Shown here: positions 34,989-44,683 of the stretch, piece after piece | Layout of the letters: each line of letters opens with the position of its first letter | How positions within the stretch are numbered: the first letter of the stretch is position 1 | Origin: an uncultured Lachnospiraceae bacterium | Lineage (GTDB): Bacteria; Bacillota; Clostridia; Lachnospirales; Lachnospiraceae | Assembly: GCA_902779575.1 (NCBI GenBank) | Contig: CACZBW010000003.1 | Span: 223,039-287,038 of the forward strand | Reading direction: 5' to 3' | DNA: 64,000 nt | Notes under the pieces: generated by a model | The model's database searches: none | Seen by the model: the letters and a program-made list of their open reading frames with translations, nothing else | What the model was told of the DNA's origin: nothing | Translations under genes and position numbers: made by a program

Positions 34989-37900
34989 TTATTTCCGGTT
35001 CGTCGGATATTTCAGCCTGTGCAAACGTTTCAGCTGCTGTGCGATCACTGCAGATGTCAGCTCCTGAAGCATGGTTTCGTCGAAATTAATGCTGTCGGGA
35101 TGTCTTGGCTGCGCGATGACCTCTCTCAGGCGCTCTGTAACCAGACGCCTGCCGTACAGGCGGCTGTATTCTTCTTCAAGAGCCATGAAGATATTTCGGG
35201 CGTTGGCAAGACAGACCTCAGACAGATGATAGACTGATGAAAGGTCCACATCCCTTAAAAATCCGGGTACTTCATAAGGAAGAATGGTGTTGACAGATGG
35301 AAGCGATAACGGCGGTGCCGATGATCTTTGTCCATCCTCAGAAGCCCTGCTGCCGTCAATGCCTGCGCTGTCTCCTCCAAGAAACGGATACAGATCTGAT
35401 TCGATGAACCAGGTTTTCATATTCGGAACCGAATAGACCGAACGAATCGGTATCCCACGGGAACAGGCCAGATCTTTCCCTCTTCCCGACAGCACCCCGG
35501 TGATCAGCTGCAGTTCACTTATCCCTGCTTTTTCACAGGATTCCAGAATCTTTTCGGCACGATATCCGCTGTGATACAGATCATCCACCAGGATCAGCGG
35601 CCTGTAAAACGAACGGATCGCGCGGATCTGGAGATCCAGTGAAGCATACCCTGGGAATTCAGAGATGGTAAAATGCTCCAGATCTTCATCGTATACTTTT
35701 TCGGTATCCAGTCCTTTTGTCACCGTCTCCGGAACAACATTGCCCTTCAGGATCTTTCCGAAAGGCACACACATTTTCGGAGGATATTTCAGATCTTCCT
35801 CCCCTTCAGTGCGCGGGTTCTCTTCCGTGATCAGCCTGACAAGGCGATGGTTCATGACGCCTGACTCAAAGCACAGCACCAGCTGCCCCGGAAACATACC
35901 CGTTATGGCCTCCAGAAGAGCCAGATGGGAGGACCTTACAGCCAGGCGGACTTTCAGACTGAGAGAAAGAGGCTCCTTGACAGCTGTGGCCGTGTCATAA
36001 AACAGAACCACGGGATTTCTCAGATCAACGATTCCCACATCCCGGATCCCTGCAACCGGCACGAACCCGTGCGTCTTCAATGTATCTTCATATCTGTGCA
36101 GGCAGAAACAAAGGGCATAGGAAAAGCTGTTTTCCTGGAACCATTCCAGCGCTTCGTTCACGGCCGTCAACCTTTTGTCATCTGTTTCGCTTACCTCTCC
36201 TTCGAGTCGGGTGATGACCGCGACCCTGCCTGAAACCAGACTGCGCAGGACAGATGCCGTCTCCACATCCTGGCATTCCTCATAGAGGTCTCCCTGACTG
36301 ATTTCATGATACCACACCTTTCCGCAGATTCTGCGTTCCTGTTTTACCTCAACAATAGAAATGACACCCGGTGCGATCACCGTCTCAACCGGAAGGCAGA
36401 CTGCAGCCTTCTTATATGCCGGTTCCATGGCATACAGTCCGTAGTTCCGGATATAATTTTCCGCAAGGCTGCTGACCAGGGTGGAGATCTCCCTTCCCTC
36501 GTTTATATTATCCCGGATCATGGTGGAACTGATGCTCTCCAGATGGGAAGGCAGGCGGACAAATATCGGCTTCTCCGACAATTTTCCGCAAATCTCTTTT
36601 TCATTCAGGTCGGAACTGTCTCTGGAAAAGATAATATGAGGCAGAATCTGGACAGAATCTTTTACGGCTTTTTTCCGGTATGCGGATGCATTGACTATCA
36701 CATCGCTGCCGGCCACCAGCGCGGGTTTTTTTCCGTTCATCGCGGCGACCAGCCTGCGGATATCCTCCGGAAAGGCGATATTTACAGGTATTTCCTCCGG
36801 AAACAGATATACATCCTGTATCTGGGCCGTAGACATTTCGATAATCTTCCGGCGAATTTCAAAAGGCTGAGCCCGCTTGGACCAGGAAAACTCATCGGCA
36901 GCCAGATATACCCTAAACCCCATATCCCGGATTTCCTGCACGATCCTTGTATGTCCAAGCGAGAAAGGATCAAAGGTTCCGGGGAAGAAAGCGTACGGAA
37001 GGTCCTGCTCATGCAGAGGCAGTCCGTGACAGGCCTGCTCATAGTCTGAAATAAAAGTATAAATGTAATGCAGTGCAGCAGCGGTAAAATATCGTGTCAG
37101 GCTTCCCCCTTCAAATCCGGTCAGTGACAGAATCTTTCTGGCCATAAAAGAGAAATATAATTCCTTGCGTGCAAGAGAAAATGCCTTTCCGCCGAATAGT
37201 CTCTGGCCTGTAATGTAAAGGCTTTCCCGCGAGATTTCCACCTCGTAATGGGACAGGCCGATACACAGAAGACCCAGCGCTTCTTTCTGCAGGCCTTCAT
37301 CAGCTGAAGCGGGATTTTCAGGAAACTGCTCCAGATATACGCCCACTGTCTCAAGCGCGACAACGGCGGCCTTTTTGCTGCTCCCCGTAATCAGCGTTTT
37401 CAGATGCTCCAGAAAATCATGCTGTTCCATACCCGAAAGACAGAACAGAAGCTTCCCGAGAAAAGACGGTATATATTTTGCAACCGAATACTCGTTAATC
37501 TCAAGCGCTCTTGCTAGCTCCAGAAGGATCTCGTACCGCTGGGGCGCCTTCAGATGCTTCATCACATCCAGAAGATGCTCCCCCGCCTGAAGCCTGTTGA
37601 CGATCCTGCCCCCGAACTGCAGCAGATGAAGCAGATGTGATGCATACTGGTAAACTTCATTTTCATCGCTCCGCTCTTCATAAAGCTTATGCAGGATCTC
37701 AAGATTCAGATACTTGTAGATCCAGGGGATTCCCGCCCTCTGGTTTTCCAGATACAGGCTGGACAGATCATAAACGCCGATCCCTTTCACGCTTGGGATG
37801 CCGAAAAATTCATTGATCCTGGCATCCAGATAGCGCAGGCAGTAGTTTTCCCCGGCAATGGTCTCTTTGTCCATTCCGGTAATACAGGCATAGGATTCTT

Positions 37901-39659
37901 CCGGCCGGAACCCCTGTCGGAGCCATCCCAGCAGGAACCACATGGCTGCTACCCGGATCTCGCCGGTCTTTTTCCGTGCCAGCAGGGAAGCAAAACCACT
38001 CAGGATCCGGATGTCTTCTTCCTCACAGCAGCGGTATGGAATCTGGGAAACGCAATCGATCAGGATGAAAACAATCAGGTCAGAATAAGCCAGGCTGCGG
38101 CACCTTTCGGCATATACATGGATCAGTCTGCTTTTCTGCTGGTCCGGCAGCGCTTTCAGCAGTGTGTCGATGACTGTTTTCAGTGCATAACCTGTCCAGC
38201 GGATCTGACGATCCTGCATATAGGGCTCCGGTGAAAGAATCCGGTCCAGAAAGCTTTCCCATGCATGAATCATGGAATCCCCCAGGTTCGGGCATTCATA
38301 TCCCGACGGGATCTCCTTGGTAAAGCGGATCTCATAATCCGCGATAATTCTGCCTGCGAGCGAAGCCGCCTGTCTGCGGATATCTCCTTCCTGATGTGAC
38401 ATCATACCGCCCAGGAACCTCAGCAGACGTTTTTTCTGTTCCTGCGGAAAATAAACCGAGTATTCTCCTGCTGCTGTCAGGAAAGCCCGTACATGCCTCC
38501 AGTCCTTTTCGCTACGGATACGTTCCAGCAGAGTCCTGAACCGTTCCTCGTCGTTCGAATCATGCATAACGGACAGGTTGAATCGGATCGCCAGGTGTTT
38601 GAAGCAGTCCGTTAATTCCTGTTCGTTCATCAGAACCGGATATTTCTGTCCGACGAAGCTTCCGTCCTCATGAAAGCGGGCACCTGCTTCATCTGCGGCA
38701 CTGAAAACCGGCGTTCCGTCTTCGGTATCGAGCCCTGTGCTGCAGCCCAGAGAAATCAGATAATCCTCAAAATCCTTCAGTTTTGCGTACACTCTCATGT
38801 AGCGCTGCTTTTTGACATCGTCCACATTGTCGAGTTTTGACAGGATCACATCAAAGGATTCTTTGAGGGTCCAGAAATGGATCTGCTCGCTGTGATCCGG
38901 GCCAAAGACACTCTTGACCCGGAAATCAGCGTAAATCAGCAGCAGGCTCTCACAGGAGAGATTGTCCAGTTCCAGATCCCACACAGAATGATTCGAGGCG
39001 ATGCTGCCGATCACCGGAATATTGTACAGGCGGCAGAACTGATAAGTATAGTAATAATGCAGGTACGGCACTCTCCTTGCTTCCGTGGGACGGCAGCCGA
39101 ACTTTCCCATATCATGGACCATGGCAGCTGCCGACATCAGGCCCGGATCCACACTCACTTCGGAATGGAGGAGCTGCCTTACCATATGCATCGCGACATG
39201 ATGCACGCCTGCCACATGTCCCAGCGTATTGTACGGAGTGCACACCCGGGACAGGCGGAGAAAAGCATACACAAAACCTTCATGAAAGCTTTTTTCAAAG
39301 CGGCTGTATTCCTCCCGGATCCCGCAGTATGCTTCTTCCTCCGGCTGCATAAGGCGGAAATCTCTCCTCGCGTCAAAAGGAATCTCAGCCTGTTCACGTT
39401 CAAAAAGCCTGTTCAGTACCTTCAGATAAAACTCGACAGCTTTCCGGCGCTCAGTAACCTTCTCCACTTTAAAATTTCCCGGAAAAAAGAGGGATTGCAG
39501 AAAGGAAAAACTGTATTTCAGCCAGTCTTCAGGCGGATCCGCGCACAGGCTGTTCATCGCCGGCAGACAGATCTCCAGCACTTTTTTCAGGTCTGTTCCG
39601 GTCTGCGGAATTCTGTATTCCTCTGTTATTCTCCTGATCAGTTTATTATGATCCGTCAT
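34989..39659 (-). CDS. Giant HD / helical-repeat / nucleotidyltransferase / phosphoribosyltransferase fusion
   Basis: 1,556 residues from ATG 39659 behind GGGAGGAAAAG. Order: an HD hydrolase domain (about 130-290; VHHVAMHMVRQLL, MVHDMGKFG, SNHSVWDLELDN); a long helical region (350-880) of HEAT-like repeats; a cytidylyltransferase-fold domain of the NaMN/pantetheine-phosphate adenylyltransferase type (887-1085; FFPGTFDPFSLGHTRI, with serine instead of the first H/T of the HxGH motif, and ISSTMIRDNI as the C-terminal nucleotide motif); an acyltransferase-like stretch (1100-1230); and a phosphoribosyltransferase domain with RPLILVDDLYHSGYRAEKIL at about 1356. No signal peptide or membrane segment: cytoplasmic. 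Domains suggest making and breaking nucleotides such as NAD, but no known enzyme has this order. Confidence 0.85.
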   Translation of the reverse strand: MTDHNKLIRRITEEYRIPQTGTDLKKVLEICLPAMNSLCADPPEDWLKYSFSFLQSLFFPGNFKVEKVTERRKAVEFYLKVLNRLFEREQAEIPFDARRDFRLMQPEEEAYCGIREEYSRFEKSFHEGFVYAFLRLSRVCTPYNTLGHVAGVHHVAMHMVRQLLHSEVSVDPGLMSAAAMVHDMGKFGCRPTEARRVPYLHYYYTYQFCRLYNIPVIGSIASNHSVWDLELDNLSCESLLLIYADFRVKSVFGPDHSEQIHFWTLKESFDVILSKLDNVDDVKKQRYMRVYAKLKDFEDYLISLGCSTGLDTEDGTPVFSAADEAGARFHEDGSFVGQKYPVLMNEQELTDCFKHLAIRFNLSVMHDSNDEERFRTLLERIRSEKDWRHVRAFLTAAGEYSVYFPQEQKKRLLRFLGGMMSHQEGDIRRQAASLAGRIIADYEIRFTKEIPSGYECPNLGDSMIHAWESFLDRILSPEPYMQDRQIRWTGYALKTVIDTLLKALPDQQKSRLIHVYAERCRSLAYSDLIVFILIDCVSQIPYRCCEEEDIRILSGFASLLARKKTGEIRVAAMWFLLGWLRQGFRPEESYACITGMDKETIAGENYCLRYLDARINEFFGIPSVKGIGVYDLSSLYLENQRAGIPWIYKYLNLEILHKLYEERSDENEVYQYASHLLHLLQFGGRIVNRLQAGEHLLDVMKHLKAPQRYEILLELARALEINEYSVAKYIPSFLGKLLFCLSGMEQHDFLEHLKTLITGSSKKAAVVALETVGVYLEQFPENPASADEGLQKEALGLLCIGLSHYEVEISRESLYITGQRLFGGKAFSLARKELYFSFMARKILSLTGFEGGSLTRYFTAAALHYIYTFISDYEQACHGLPLHEQDLPYAFFPGTFDPFSLGHTRIVQEIRDMGFRVYLAADEFSWSKRAQPFEIRRKIIEMSTAQIQDVYLFPEEIPVNIAFPEDIRRLVAAMNGKKPALVAGSDVIVNASAYRKKAVKDSVQILPHIIFSRDSSDLNEKEICGKLSEKPIFVRLPSHLESISSTMIRDNINEGREISTLVSSLAENYIRNYGLYAMEPAYKKAAVCLPVETVIAPGVISIVEVKQERRICGKVWYHEISQGDLYEECQDVETASVLRSLVSGRVAVITRLEGEVSETDDKRLTAVNEALEWFQENSFSYALCFCLHRYEDTLKTHGFVPVAGIRDVGIVDLRNPVVLFYDTATAVKEPLSLSLKVRLAVRSSHLALLEAITGMFPGQLVLCFESGVMNHRLVRLITEENPRTEGEEDLKYPPKMCVPFGKILKGNVVPETVTKGLDTEKVYDEDLEHFTISEFPGYASLDLQIRAIRSFYRPLILVDDLYHSGYRAEKILESCEKAGISELQLITGVLSGRGKDLACSRGIPIRSVYSVPNMKTWFIESDLYPFLGGDSAGIDGSRASEDGQRSSAPPLSLPSVNTILPYEVPGFLRDVDLSSVYHLSEVCLANARNIFMALEEEYSRLYGRRLVTERLREVIAQPRHPDSINFDETMLQELTSAVIAQQLKRLHRLKYPTNRK

Positions 39660-39681
39660 CTTTTCCTCCCAGGTATCGGAA

Positions 39682-39710
39682 AAAGACCAGGTACCCCGCA
39701 CCTGGTCTTT
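39682..39710 (-). terminator. Intrinsic terminator of the transketolase operon
   Basis: Perfect 11-bp stem AAAGACCAGGT / ACCTGGTCTTT with a 7-base loop; on the minus strand it runs into CTTTTTCC. It lies between the transketolase genes and the giant gene. Confidence 0.75.
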
Positions 39711-39768
39711 ACTCCCGCGTCAGCCGGAAGCGGTATCCTTCCCGGCTGTGCCCATCTGTCAGATAAAC

Positions 39769-40707
39769 TTACTTTCTGCTTATTGCTTTCAGGATTTTTT
39801 CTTCAATTCCCGCGGCGTTCAAACCATAATGATCCATAAGCTCCTGCGGCTGTCCGGACTGCCCGAAACTGTCATTGACCGCCACCATCTCCATCGGAAC
39901 CGGACAGTTCAATGCCAGACATTCTGCTACAGCGCTTCCCATACCTCCGTAAATCTGATGCTCTTCTGCCGTCACCACCGCGCCGGTTTCTTTTGCGGCT
40001 CTTACCACAGTCTCCACATCAAGCGGCTTAACTGTATGCAGATCATAGATCCTGACGGAGATTCCCTGCTCTGCCAGTTTTTCTGCCGCATTGCATGCCT
40101 CGTAAACCATAGCGCCATTAGCAAAGACCGTAACATCTGTTCCGTCCTTTACAATCCTTGCCTTCCCCAGTTCAAAAGGTGTGGATTCATCTGTCACGAC
40201 CGGAACCGCCTCACGACCAAAACGAAGGAAGCATGGTCCGTTTACCTTTGCAACCGCAAGTGTCGCTTTTCTCGTCTCTTCCGCATCACAGGGTACCACT
40301 ACAGTCATATTCGGAAGCACCCGGGTAATGGCGGTGTCTTCGAGAGCCTGATGTGTAGCGCCGTCAGGACCTACGGAGATCCCTGCATGAGCGCCGCCGA
40401 ACTTGACATTCAGATTATTATAGCATACCGTGGTCCTGATCTGATCCCAGGCTCTGCCTGCCAGAAATACACAATAAGTCGAGCAGAACGGAACCATACC
40501 GGACAAGGCCAGCCCAGCTGCCGTTCCTACCATATCCTGCTCCGAGATCCCCATATCCAGGAACTTATCCGGATATTTCTCTCTGATCCATACAGTCCTC
40601 GTAGATTTTGCCACATCCGCGTCCAGGACCATCACTTTGCTGTCCTCTTCAGCACACAGTTCAAGCAGGGCCTTTCCATATCCGTCTCTCATTGGGATCT
40701 TTTCCAT
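39769..40707 (-). CDS. Transketolase, C-terminal subunit
   Basis: 312 residues. Pyrimidine-binding domain of thiamine-diphosphate enzymes: RDGYGKALLELC, DADVAKSTRT, FLDMGISEQDMVGTAAGLAL with the catalytic glutamate, then AHAGISVGPDGATHQALED, and a transketolase C-terminal domain (IYDLHTVKPLD, EEHQIYGGMGSAVAE). It pairs with the N-terminal subunit encoded 14 bases upstream to interconvert pentose and other sugar phosphates. Split transketolases are common in Firmicutes and archaea. Confidence 0.94.
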   Translation of the reverse strand: MEKIPMRDGYGKALLELCAEEDSKVMVLDADVAKSTRTVWIREKYPDKFLDMGISEQDMVGTAAGLALSGMVPFCSTYCVFLAGRAWDQIRTTVCYNNLNVKFGGAHAGISVGPDGATHQALEDTAITRVLPNMTVVVPCDAEETRKATLAVAKVNGPCFLRFGREAVPVVTDESTPFELGKARIVKDGTDVTVFANGAMVYEACNAAEKLAEQGISVRIYDLHTVKPLDVETVVRAAKETGAVVTAEEHQIYGGMGSAVAECLALNCPVPMEMVAVNDSFGQSGQPQELMDHYGLNAAGIEEKILKAISRK

Positions 40708-40721
40708 TTTCCAAGTCCTCC

Positions 40722-41537
40722 TTATCTGTTTACTTCTTCCAGAGCCTGTGCCAGCTGATCCGCATTGGGGGCGGTACCGTGCCAGTTGCAGTCATTTTCC
40801 ATAAACGATACGCCCTTGCCCTTAACCGTATTCGCGATCAGAACAGTAGGCTTTCCTTTAAATGCAGCTGCCATGGCAAATGCTTTCAGCACAGCTTCCA
40901 GGTTATGACCGTCAACTTCGATCACGTTCCATCCAAAGGCATGCCATTTTTCAACCAGATCTCCCAGATCTTTAATATCTTCGGTAGTGCCATCCAGCTG
41001 AACATGGTTGTAATCCACAATCGCGCAGACATTGTCCAGCTTATGCTGGGCTGCGGTCATAACGGCTTCCCAGATCTGTCCTTCCTGAAGCTCGCCGTCT
41101 CCCAGGAGGCAGTAAACCCTGCTGTCTTTATTCTGCTTCTTCAGGCCGATCGCGATTCCGTTTGCCACAGAGAGCCCCTGGCCGAGGGATCCGGAGGAGC
41201 AGTCAAGACCCGGAGTGCTCATCTTATGCGGGTGACCCTGCAGAATACTGCCGAATTGTCTGAGCGTCTTCAGTTCTTCTGTCGGGAAAAACCCCTTTCT
41301 TGCAAGAACGCTGTAAAGAACCGGCGCGACATGACCTTTTGAAAGGATAAATCTGTCCCGGTCCTCCCAGTCGGGATTTTCGGGGTCTACATGCATCACA
41401 TCTCCAAAATACAGAGCTGTCATGATCTCTGCCGCAGAAAGAGAGCCGCCCGGATGTCCGGATCCGGCTTCGTGGACCATGGTCAGTATATCCATCCGTA
41501 CTGTTCTGCACATCGTCAGCAATTCATTCAGGGTCAT
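40722..41537 (-). CDS. Transketolase, N-terminal subunit
   Basis: 271 residues from the ATG 41537, seven bases after GGAGGAGGA. Diphosphate-binding half: SGHPGGSLSAAEIMTALYF, DRFILSKGHVAPVLY, LGQGLSVANGIA, and the ThDP motif GDGELQEGQIWEA ... NVCAIVDYN. Together with the downstream gene it makes one transketolase (pentose phosphate pathway, non-oxidative branch). Confidence 0.95.
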   Translation of the reverse strand: MTLNELLTMCRTVRMDILTMVHEAGSGHPGGSLSAAEIMTALYFGDVMHVDPENPDWEDRDRFILSKGHVAPVLYSVLARKGFFPTEELKTLRQFGSILQGHPHKMSTPGLDCSSGSLGQGLSVANGIAIGLKKQNKDSRVYCLLGDGELQEGQIWEAVMTAAQHKLDNVCAIVDYNHVQLDGTTEDIKDLGDLVEKWHAFGWNVIEVDGHNLEAVLKAFAMAAAFKGKPTVLIANTVKGKGVSFMENDCNWHGTAPNADQLAQALEEVNR

Positions 41538-41620
41538 TGTGTCCTCCTCCCATAACGAACATATCATAACGATTATCTCAACAGGCAGCCTGTATGTTCC
41601 GGCTGCCGGCTTCTGATTTG

Positions 41621-41649
41621 ATCTTAGCATCAGATAAATATAAAGTAAA
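41621..41649 (-). promoter_or_regulatory. Promoter of the transketolase operon
   Basis: TTTACT and TAAGAT on the minus strand, spacer 17, about 85 bases before the start codon. A small hairpin GGCAGCC / GGCTGCC (41584-41607) lies in the leader. The remainder of the gap up to 41960 has no gene except the insertion-sequence remnant. Confidence 0.6.
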
Positions 41650-41924
41650 ACTGATATATTTCATTAAATATATTCTAATTTTCTATATTTAAATAACCTG
41701 CCGGTATCACTGTTCACTACCCTCCGCATCAGGCCATAATTCATAAAAAAGAAGTTCCCATCATGCGGAGAACAAACTGCTCCGATGACAGAAACTTCCG
41801 TTTTACAGTCTTGTCAGACCTGATTTTTTCGTATGCCTGAACAGAAAATACACCACAATTCGCCGTGGAGATGCGGACGAAATTCTGGACCAGATGAGGT
41901 CATTAACAGGAGAAGGTTACGCAC

Positions 41925-41999
41925 ATGTATTCCTACGAAGAACGATTGAAGGCCGTCCGGATTTACAGCTCCAGAGTTTCCAGATCATCCGGGACATAA
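41925..41999 (+). pseudogene. Remnant of an IS3-type transposase orfA start
   Basis: After GGAGAAGG an ATG begins MYSYEERLKAVRIYS, which I recognise as the start of the helix-turn-helix OrfA of IS3-family elements; the frame stops ten codons later, inside the 3' end of the oppositely oriented MBL gene. The roughly 100 bases before it may be the old element end. Only the first 15 residues look genuine. Confidence 0.45.
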
Positions 42000-42763
42000 A
42001 GATTTCCGTGATAATACTGAGATCCTTCCTCGATATAGAGTTTCTTTCTGTTATTCCCGTTTTTATCCTCCGAATGATAGAGAAGAAGATTCCTTACATT
42101 CAGCTTCTCCGCAAGCTCGCAGGCATCCTTTACCGTGGAATGGTGCTTCTCATAAGGCTTAAAGATATCCCGCTCCGAATAAAGACAGAACGCCTCATGA
42201 AGCATCCATTCGCTGTTCTCCGCATACTTTTTTTCGCAGTCCGAATAAGGTTCATCACCGCAGCAGGTCAGTTTCCTTCCGCTTTCCGGATCCATACAGA
42301 ATCCATATTGTTTTGCCTTGGTCGACTGGATATCAAAGAAGCTGATGTCGTGCCCGATGATATTCATCGTTTCACCGTCATGAACCTCAACCAGATGCAG
42401 ACGGTCGTCAATGAATCTCGTCTCCTTCGGACGAAGCAGCTTTCCGGCAAAATCCCTGATCAGATCCAGAATTTCTTTATGTGAATAGATATATGCTTCG
42501 CCCTTATATGTACCTTCGTTCATGAACTGGCAGATCATCCGGACCATCCAGATGATTCCCATCAGATGATCCACATGCTTGTGGGTAACAAAGATATGGC
42601 GCATATCCATCCAGTTGTATCCGGCATACTTTAACTGACGCAGAATTGTGCTGCCGCCGCCGCCGTCCACCATAAAATACTGCCCCTTATCCTCTATGAC
42701 AAAACACGTATTATAATATTCGGTTACATGCGCATTCCCTGTCCCTAACATTGTCAGTTTCAT
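41963..42763 (-). CDS. MBL-fold metallo-hydrolase, RNase Z-like
   Basis: 266 residues from ATG 42763 with AGGAGG; an earlier start would overlap the MATE gene. Beta-lactamase fold: MLGTGNAHVTEYYNTCFVIE, MVDGGGGSTILRQL, the metal motif THKHVDHLMG (T-H-x-H-x-D-H), CGDEP for the bridging aspartate, HEAFC and HHSTVKDACELAEK, as in RNase Z-like and phosphodiesterase-like members. Substrate uncertain (RNA ends, cyclic nucleotides or arylsulfate). Its 3' end abuts the insertion-sequence remnant. Confidence 0.88.
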   Translation of the reverse strand: MKLTMLGTGNAHVTEYYNTCFVIEDKGQYFMVDGGGGSTILRQLKYAGYNWMDMRHIFVTHKHVDHLMGIIWMVRMICQFMNEGTYKGEAYIYSHKEILDLIRDFAGKLLRPKETRFIDDRLHLVEVHDGETMNIIGHDISFFDIQSTKAKQYGFCMDPESGRKLTCCGDEPYSDCEKKYAENSEWMLHEAFCLYSERDIFKPYEKHHSTVKDACELAEKLNVRNLLLYHSEDKNGNNRKKLYIEEGSQYYHGNLYVPDDLETLEL

Positions 42764-42785
42764 ATTCTGCCTCCTTCGTGAATCA

Positions 42786-44126
42786 TTAAAGTCTTGCATT
42801 CCGCTGCCAGCGCCCGCTCAGATAATAAATCCATGCAACCGTGCAGCCCATGCTGAATCCAAACAGTCCGTTCCACCAGATAATCGTATGCCCGAACAGG
42901 CTGCTGTATCGGAACAGATAGGTAACAAACACGCGCATACTGAGCGCGCACGTAGCCACAATCGTTGGGAAGCCGCTGTGGTTCGCCCCCTGAAAGACGC
43001 CGAACAGCGGTACATACAGGGATAATATGACGTTGATAAATGCGACGGTTCTGATATGTGCTGTGCAGTATTCCGCTGCCTGGCTGCCCAGTCCGAACAG
43101 GCCGATGATTTTCCCGGAAAAAATCCAGACCATAGCCGAGATGGCAAGCGTCATCCCCAGCGAAATCAGCAGTGTCTGCCGGACGCCGGTCTTTACCCGG
43201 TCCATCCTGCCAGCGCCTATGTTCTGGCCGGTATAGGTTGCCAGCGTGGTCTGAAAGGCGTTGCAGGGCAGGTTCAGGTACATCTCGATCCGCTGCCCGA
43301 CAGTAAAGGACGCTGTCATCTGCTGTCCGAAACCGTTTACAACACGCTGGATCAGTGTCAGTCCCATCGAGACAATGATCAGCTGCAGTGCAATCGGAAA
43401 GCCGACGCGGACCGTCTGCCGCACGCACCTGCCGCTCCAGGTATATTCCCGCAGGCCAAAGCGGAATATCGGATATTTCCGCGTCATATAGAGATAGGCC
43501 GCGGCAAACGAAGCAGCCTGCGCGATATCTGTCGCGGCCGCCGCTCCTGCGACGCCCCAGTGAAATCCCGCCACAAACGCAAGATCCAGTACAATATTCA
43601 GCACTGATGAAATCAGCAGAAAATAGAGCGTAGCCGCACTGTCTCCGACAGCCCTGAGGATGGACGAAAAAATATTATATCCGTACTGAAAAATCAGACC
43701 GACCGCATAGATCCGGAAATACTGCAGGGTAAGATCCAGAAAACTCTCCGGAACATTGACCAGGAGGGTATAGGCCGGCCTCGCAAGCACGATGCCGATG
43801 ACTGCCGCCGCAGCGCCCAGCATCATCAGAAACAGAATGCCGGTCGAGGCATTTACGCGGACTTCTTTCTCATTTCCGGCGCCGAACTGCTGCGCGACAA
43901 CAACGCCGTTTCCGGCGGAAAAGCCAAGCGCCAGCGCCAGAAAGAGAAAAGCAAAGCTGCCCGTCGTTCCCACCGCCGAGAGCGCCGCTTCTCCGGCGAA
44001 CTTGCCGACCACGATGGCGTCTACAGTATTGTAAAGCTGCTGCAAAAGAGAACCCGCCAGCACCGGCATCGCAAAACGCACAATATGCTTCCACGGGGTT
44101 CCCTCTGTCATTGTAATTCGATTCAT
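42786..44126 (-). CDS. MATE-family efflux transporter
   Basis: 446 residues, twelve hydrophobic segments in two similar halves. MATE signatures: MPVLAGSLLQQLYNTVDAIVVGKFAGEAALSAVG near the start and PLFGVFQGANHSGFPTIV late. These pumps expel drugs or metabolites using sodium or proton gradients. AGGAATCC precedes the ATG. It lies 22 bases upstream of the MBL gene in the same direction. Confidence 0.94.
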   Translation of the reverse strand: MNRITMTEGTPWKHIVRFAMPVLAGSLLQQLYNTVDAIVVGKFAGEAALSAVGTTGSFAFLFLALALGFSAGNGVVVAQQFGAGNEKEVRVNASTGILFLMMLGAAAAVIGIVLARPAYTLLVNVPESFLDLTLQYFRIYAVGLIFQYGYNIFSSILRAVGDSAATLYFLLISSVLNIVLDLAFVAGFHWGVAGAAAATDIAQAASFAAAYLYMTRKYPIFRFGLREYTWSGRCVRQTVRVGFPIALQLIIVSMGLTLIQRVVNGFGQQMTASFTVGQRIEMYLNLPCNAFQTTLATYTGQNIGAGRMDRVKTGVRQTLLISLGMTLAISAMVWIFSGKIIGLFGLGSQAAEYCTAHIRTVAFINVILSLYVPLFGVFQGANHSGFPTIVATCALSMRVFVTYLFRYSSLFGHTIIWWNGLFGFSMGCTVAWIYYLSGRWQRNARL

Positions 44127-44155
44127 AAAATGGATTCCTCAGTTCCTGTTCGGAA

Positions 44156-44659
44156 TCAGCTGCCTGAAGAGCAGATTCCAATTTTCCCCAGACATCCTAA
44201 GATGATACCGTTCGCGATGGCTGTAAGCCGCTGTGTGTCGCTCCGGATCCGCTGGATTCTTCTGATCTCTTCCGGTTTCATTGCGGCGAAAGCTGCTTCT
44301 GATTTTCCGGGACCGCCTGCCGCTATCCCTCTGGCCTGTAATACTTTTATCATGGAAGAAGACGGGATGTCAGCCAGGGCTGTAAGCATGCCTGCAGACA
44401 TTCCGGCAGACATGCCGCTCTGAAAATCTTCTGTCGCGCCTGCTGCCGCTAACATCTTCTCTAAGGTCACGCCGCCTCTCGGAGAGGCCGGCGGGCTTGT
44501 AAGCGCTTCATAAATTCCAGGCTTTTTCGGAAGATAAGTCCCGTTTATCATCTTTGAGAGTATCGCTGCGTCCACTCCGGAATCACGGGCATATTCCCTT
44601 AAGGACCGACCCTCTCCCTTCGCCTGTTTTACCAGTTCTCCTACGCTGATCCCGCTCAT
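44156..44659 (-). CDS. Small helix-turn-helix protein with glycine/alanine/methionine-rich middle
   Basis: 167 residues from the ATG 44659 behind GGAGGG. The N-terminus (SVGELVKQAKGEGRSLREYA ... DAAILSKMINGTYLPKKPGIYEALTSP) resembles an XRE-type DNA-binding domain. A low-complexity segment (SGMSAGMSAGMLTALAD) follows, then a helical tail. No enzymatic motif. Similar proteins in Lachnospiraceae are uncharacterised. It sits 29 bases upstream of the MATE gene and might control it. Confidence 0.65.
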   Translation of the reverse strand: MSGISVGELVKQAKGEGRSLREYARDSGVDAAILSKMINGTYLPKKPGIYEALTSPPASPRGGVTLEKMLAAAGATEDFQSGMSAGMSAGMLTALADIPSSSMIKVLQARGIAAGGPGKSEAAFAAMKPEEIRRIQRIRSDTQRLTAIANGIILGCLGKIGICSSGS

Positions 44660-44683
44660 ATCAGCCCTCCATGACATTATCCA

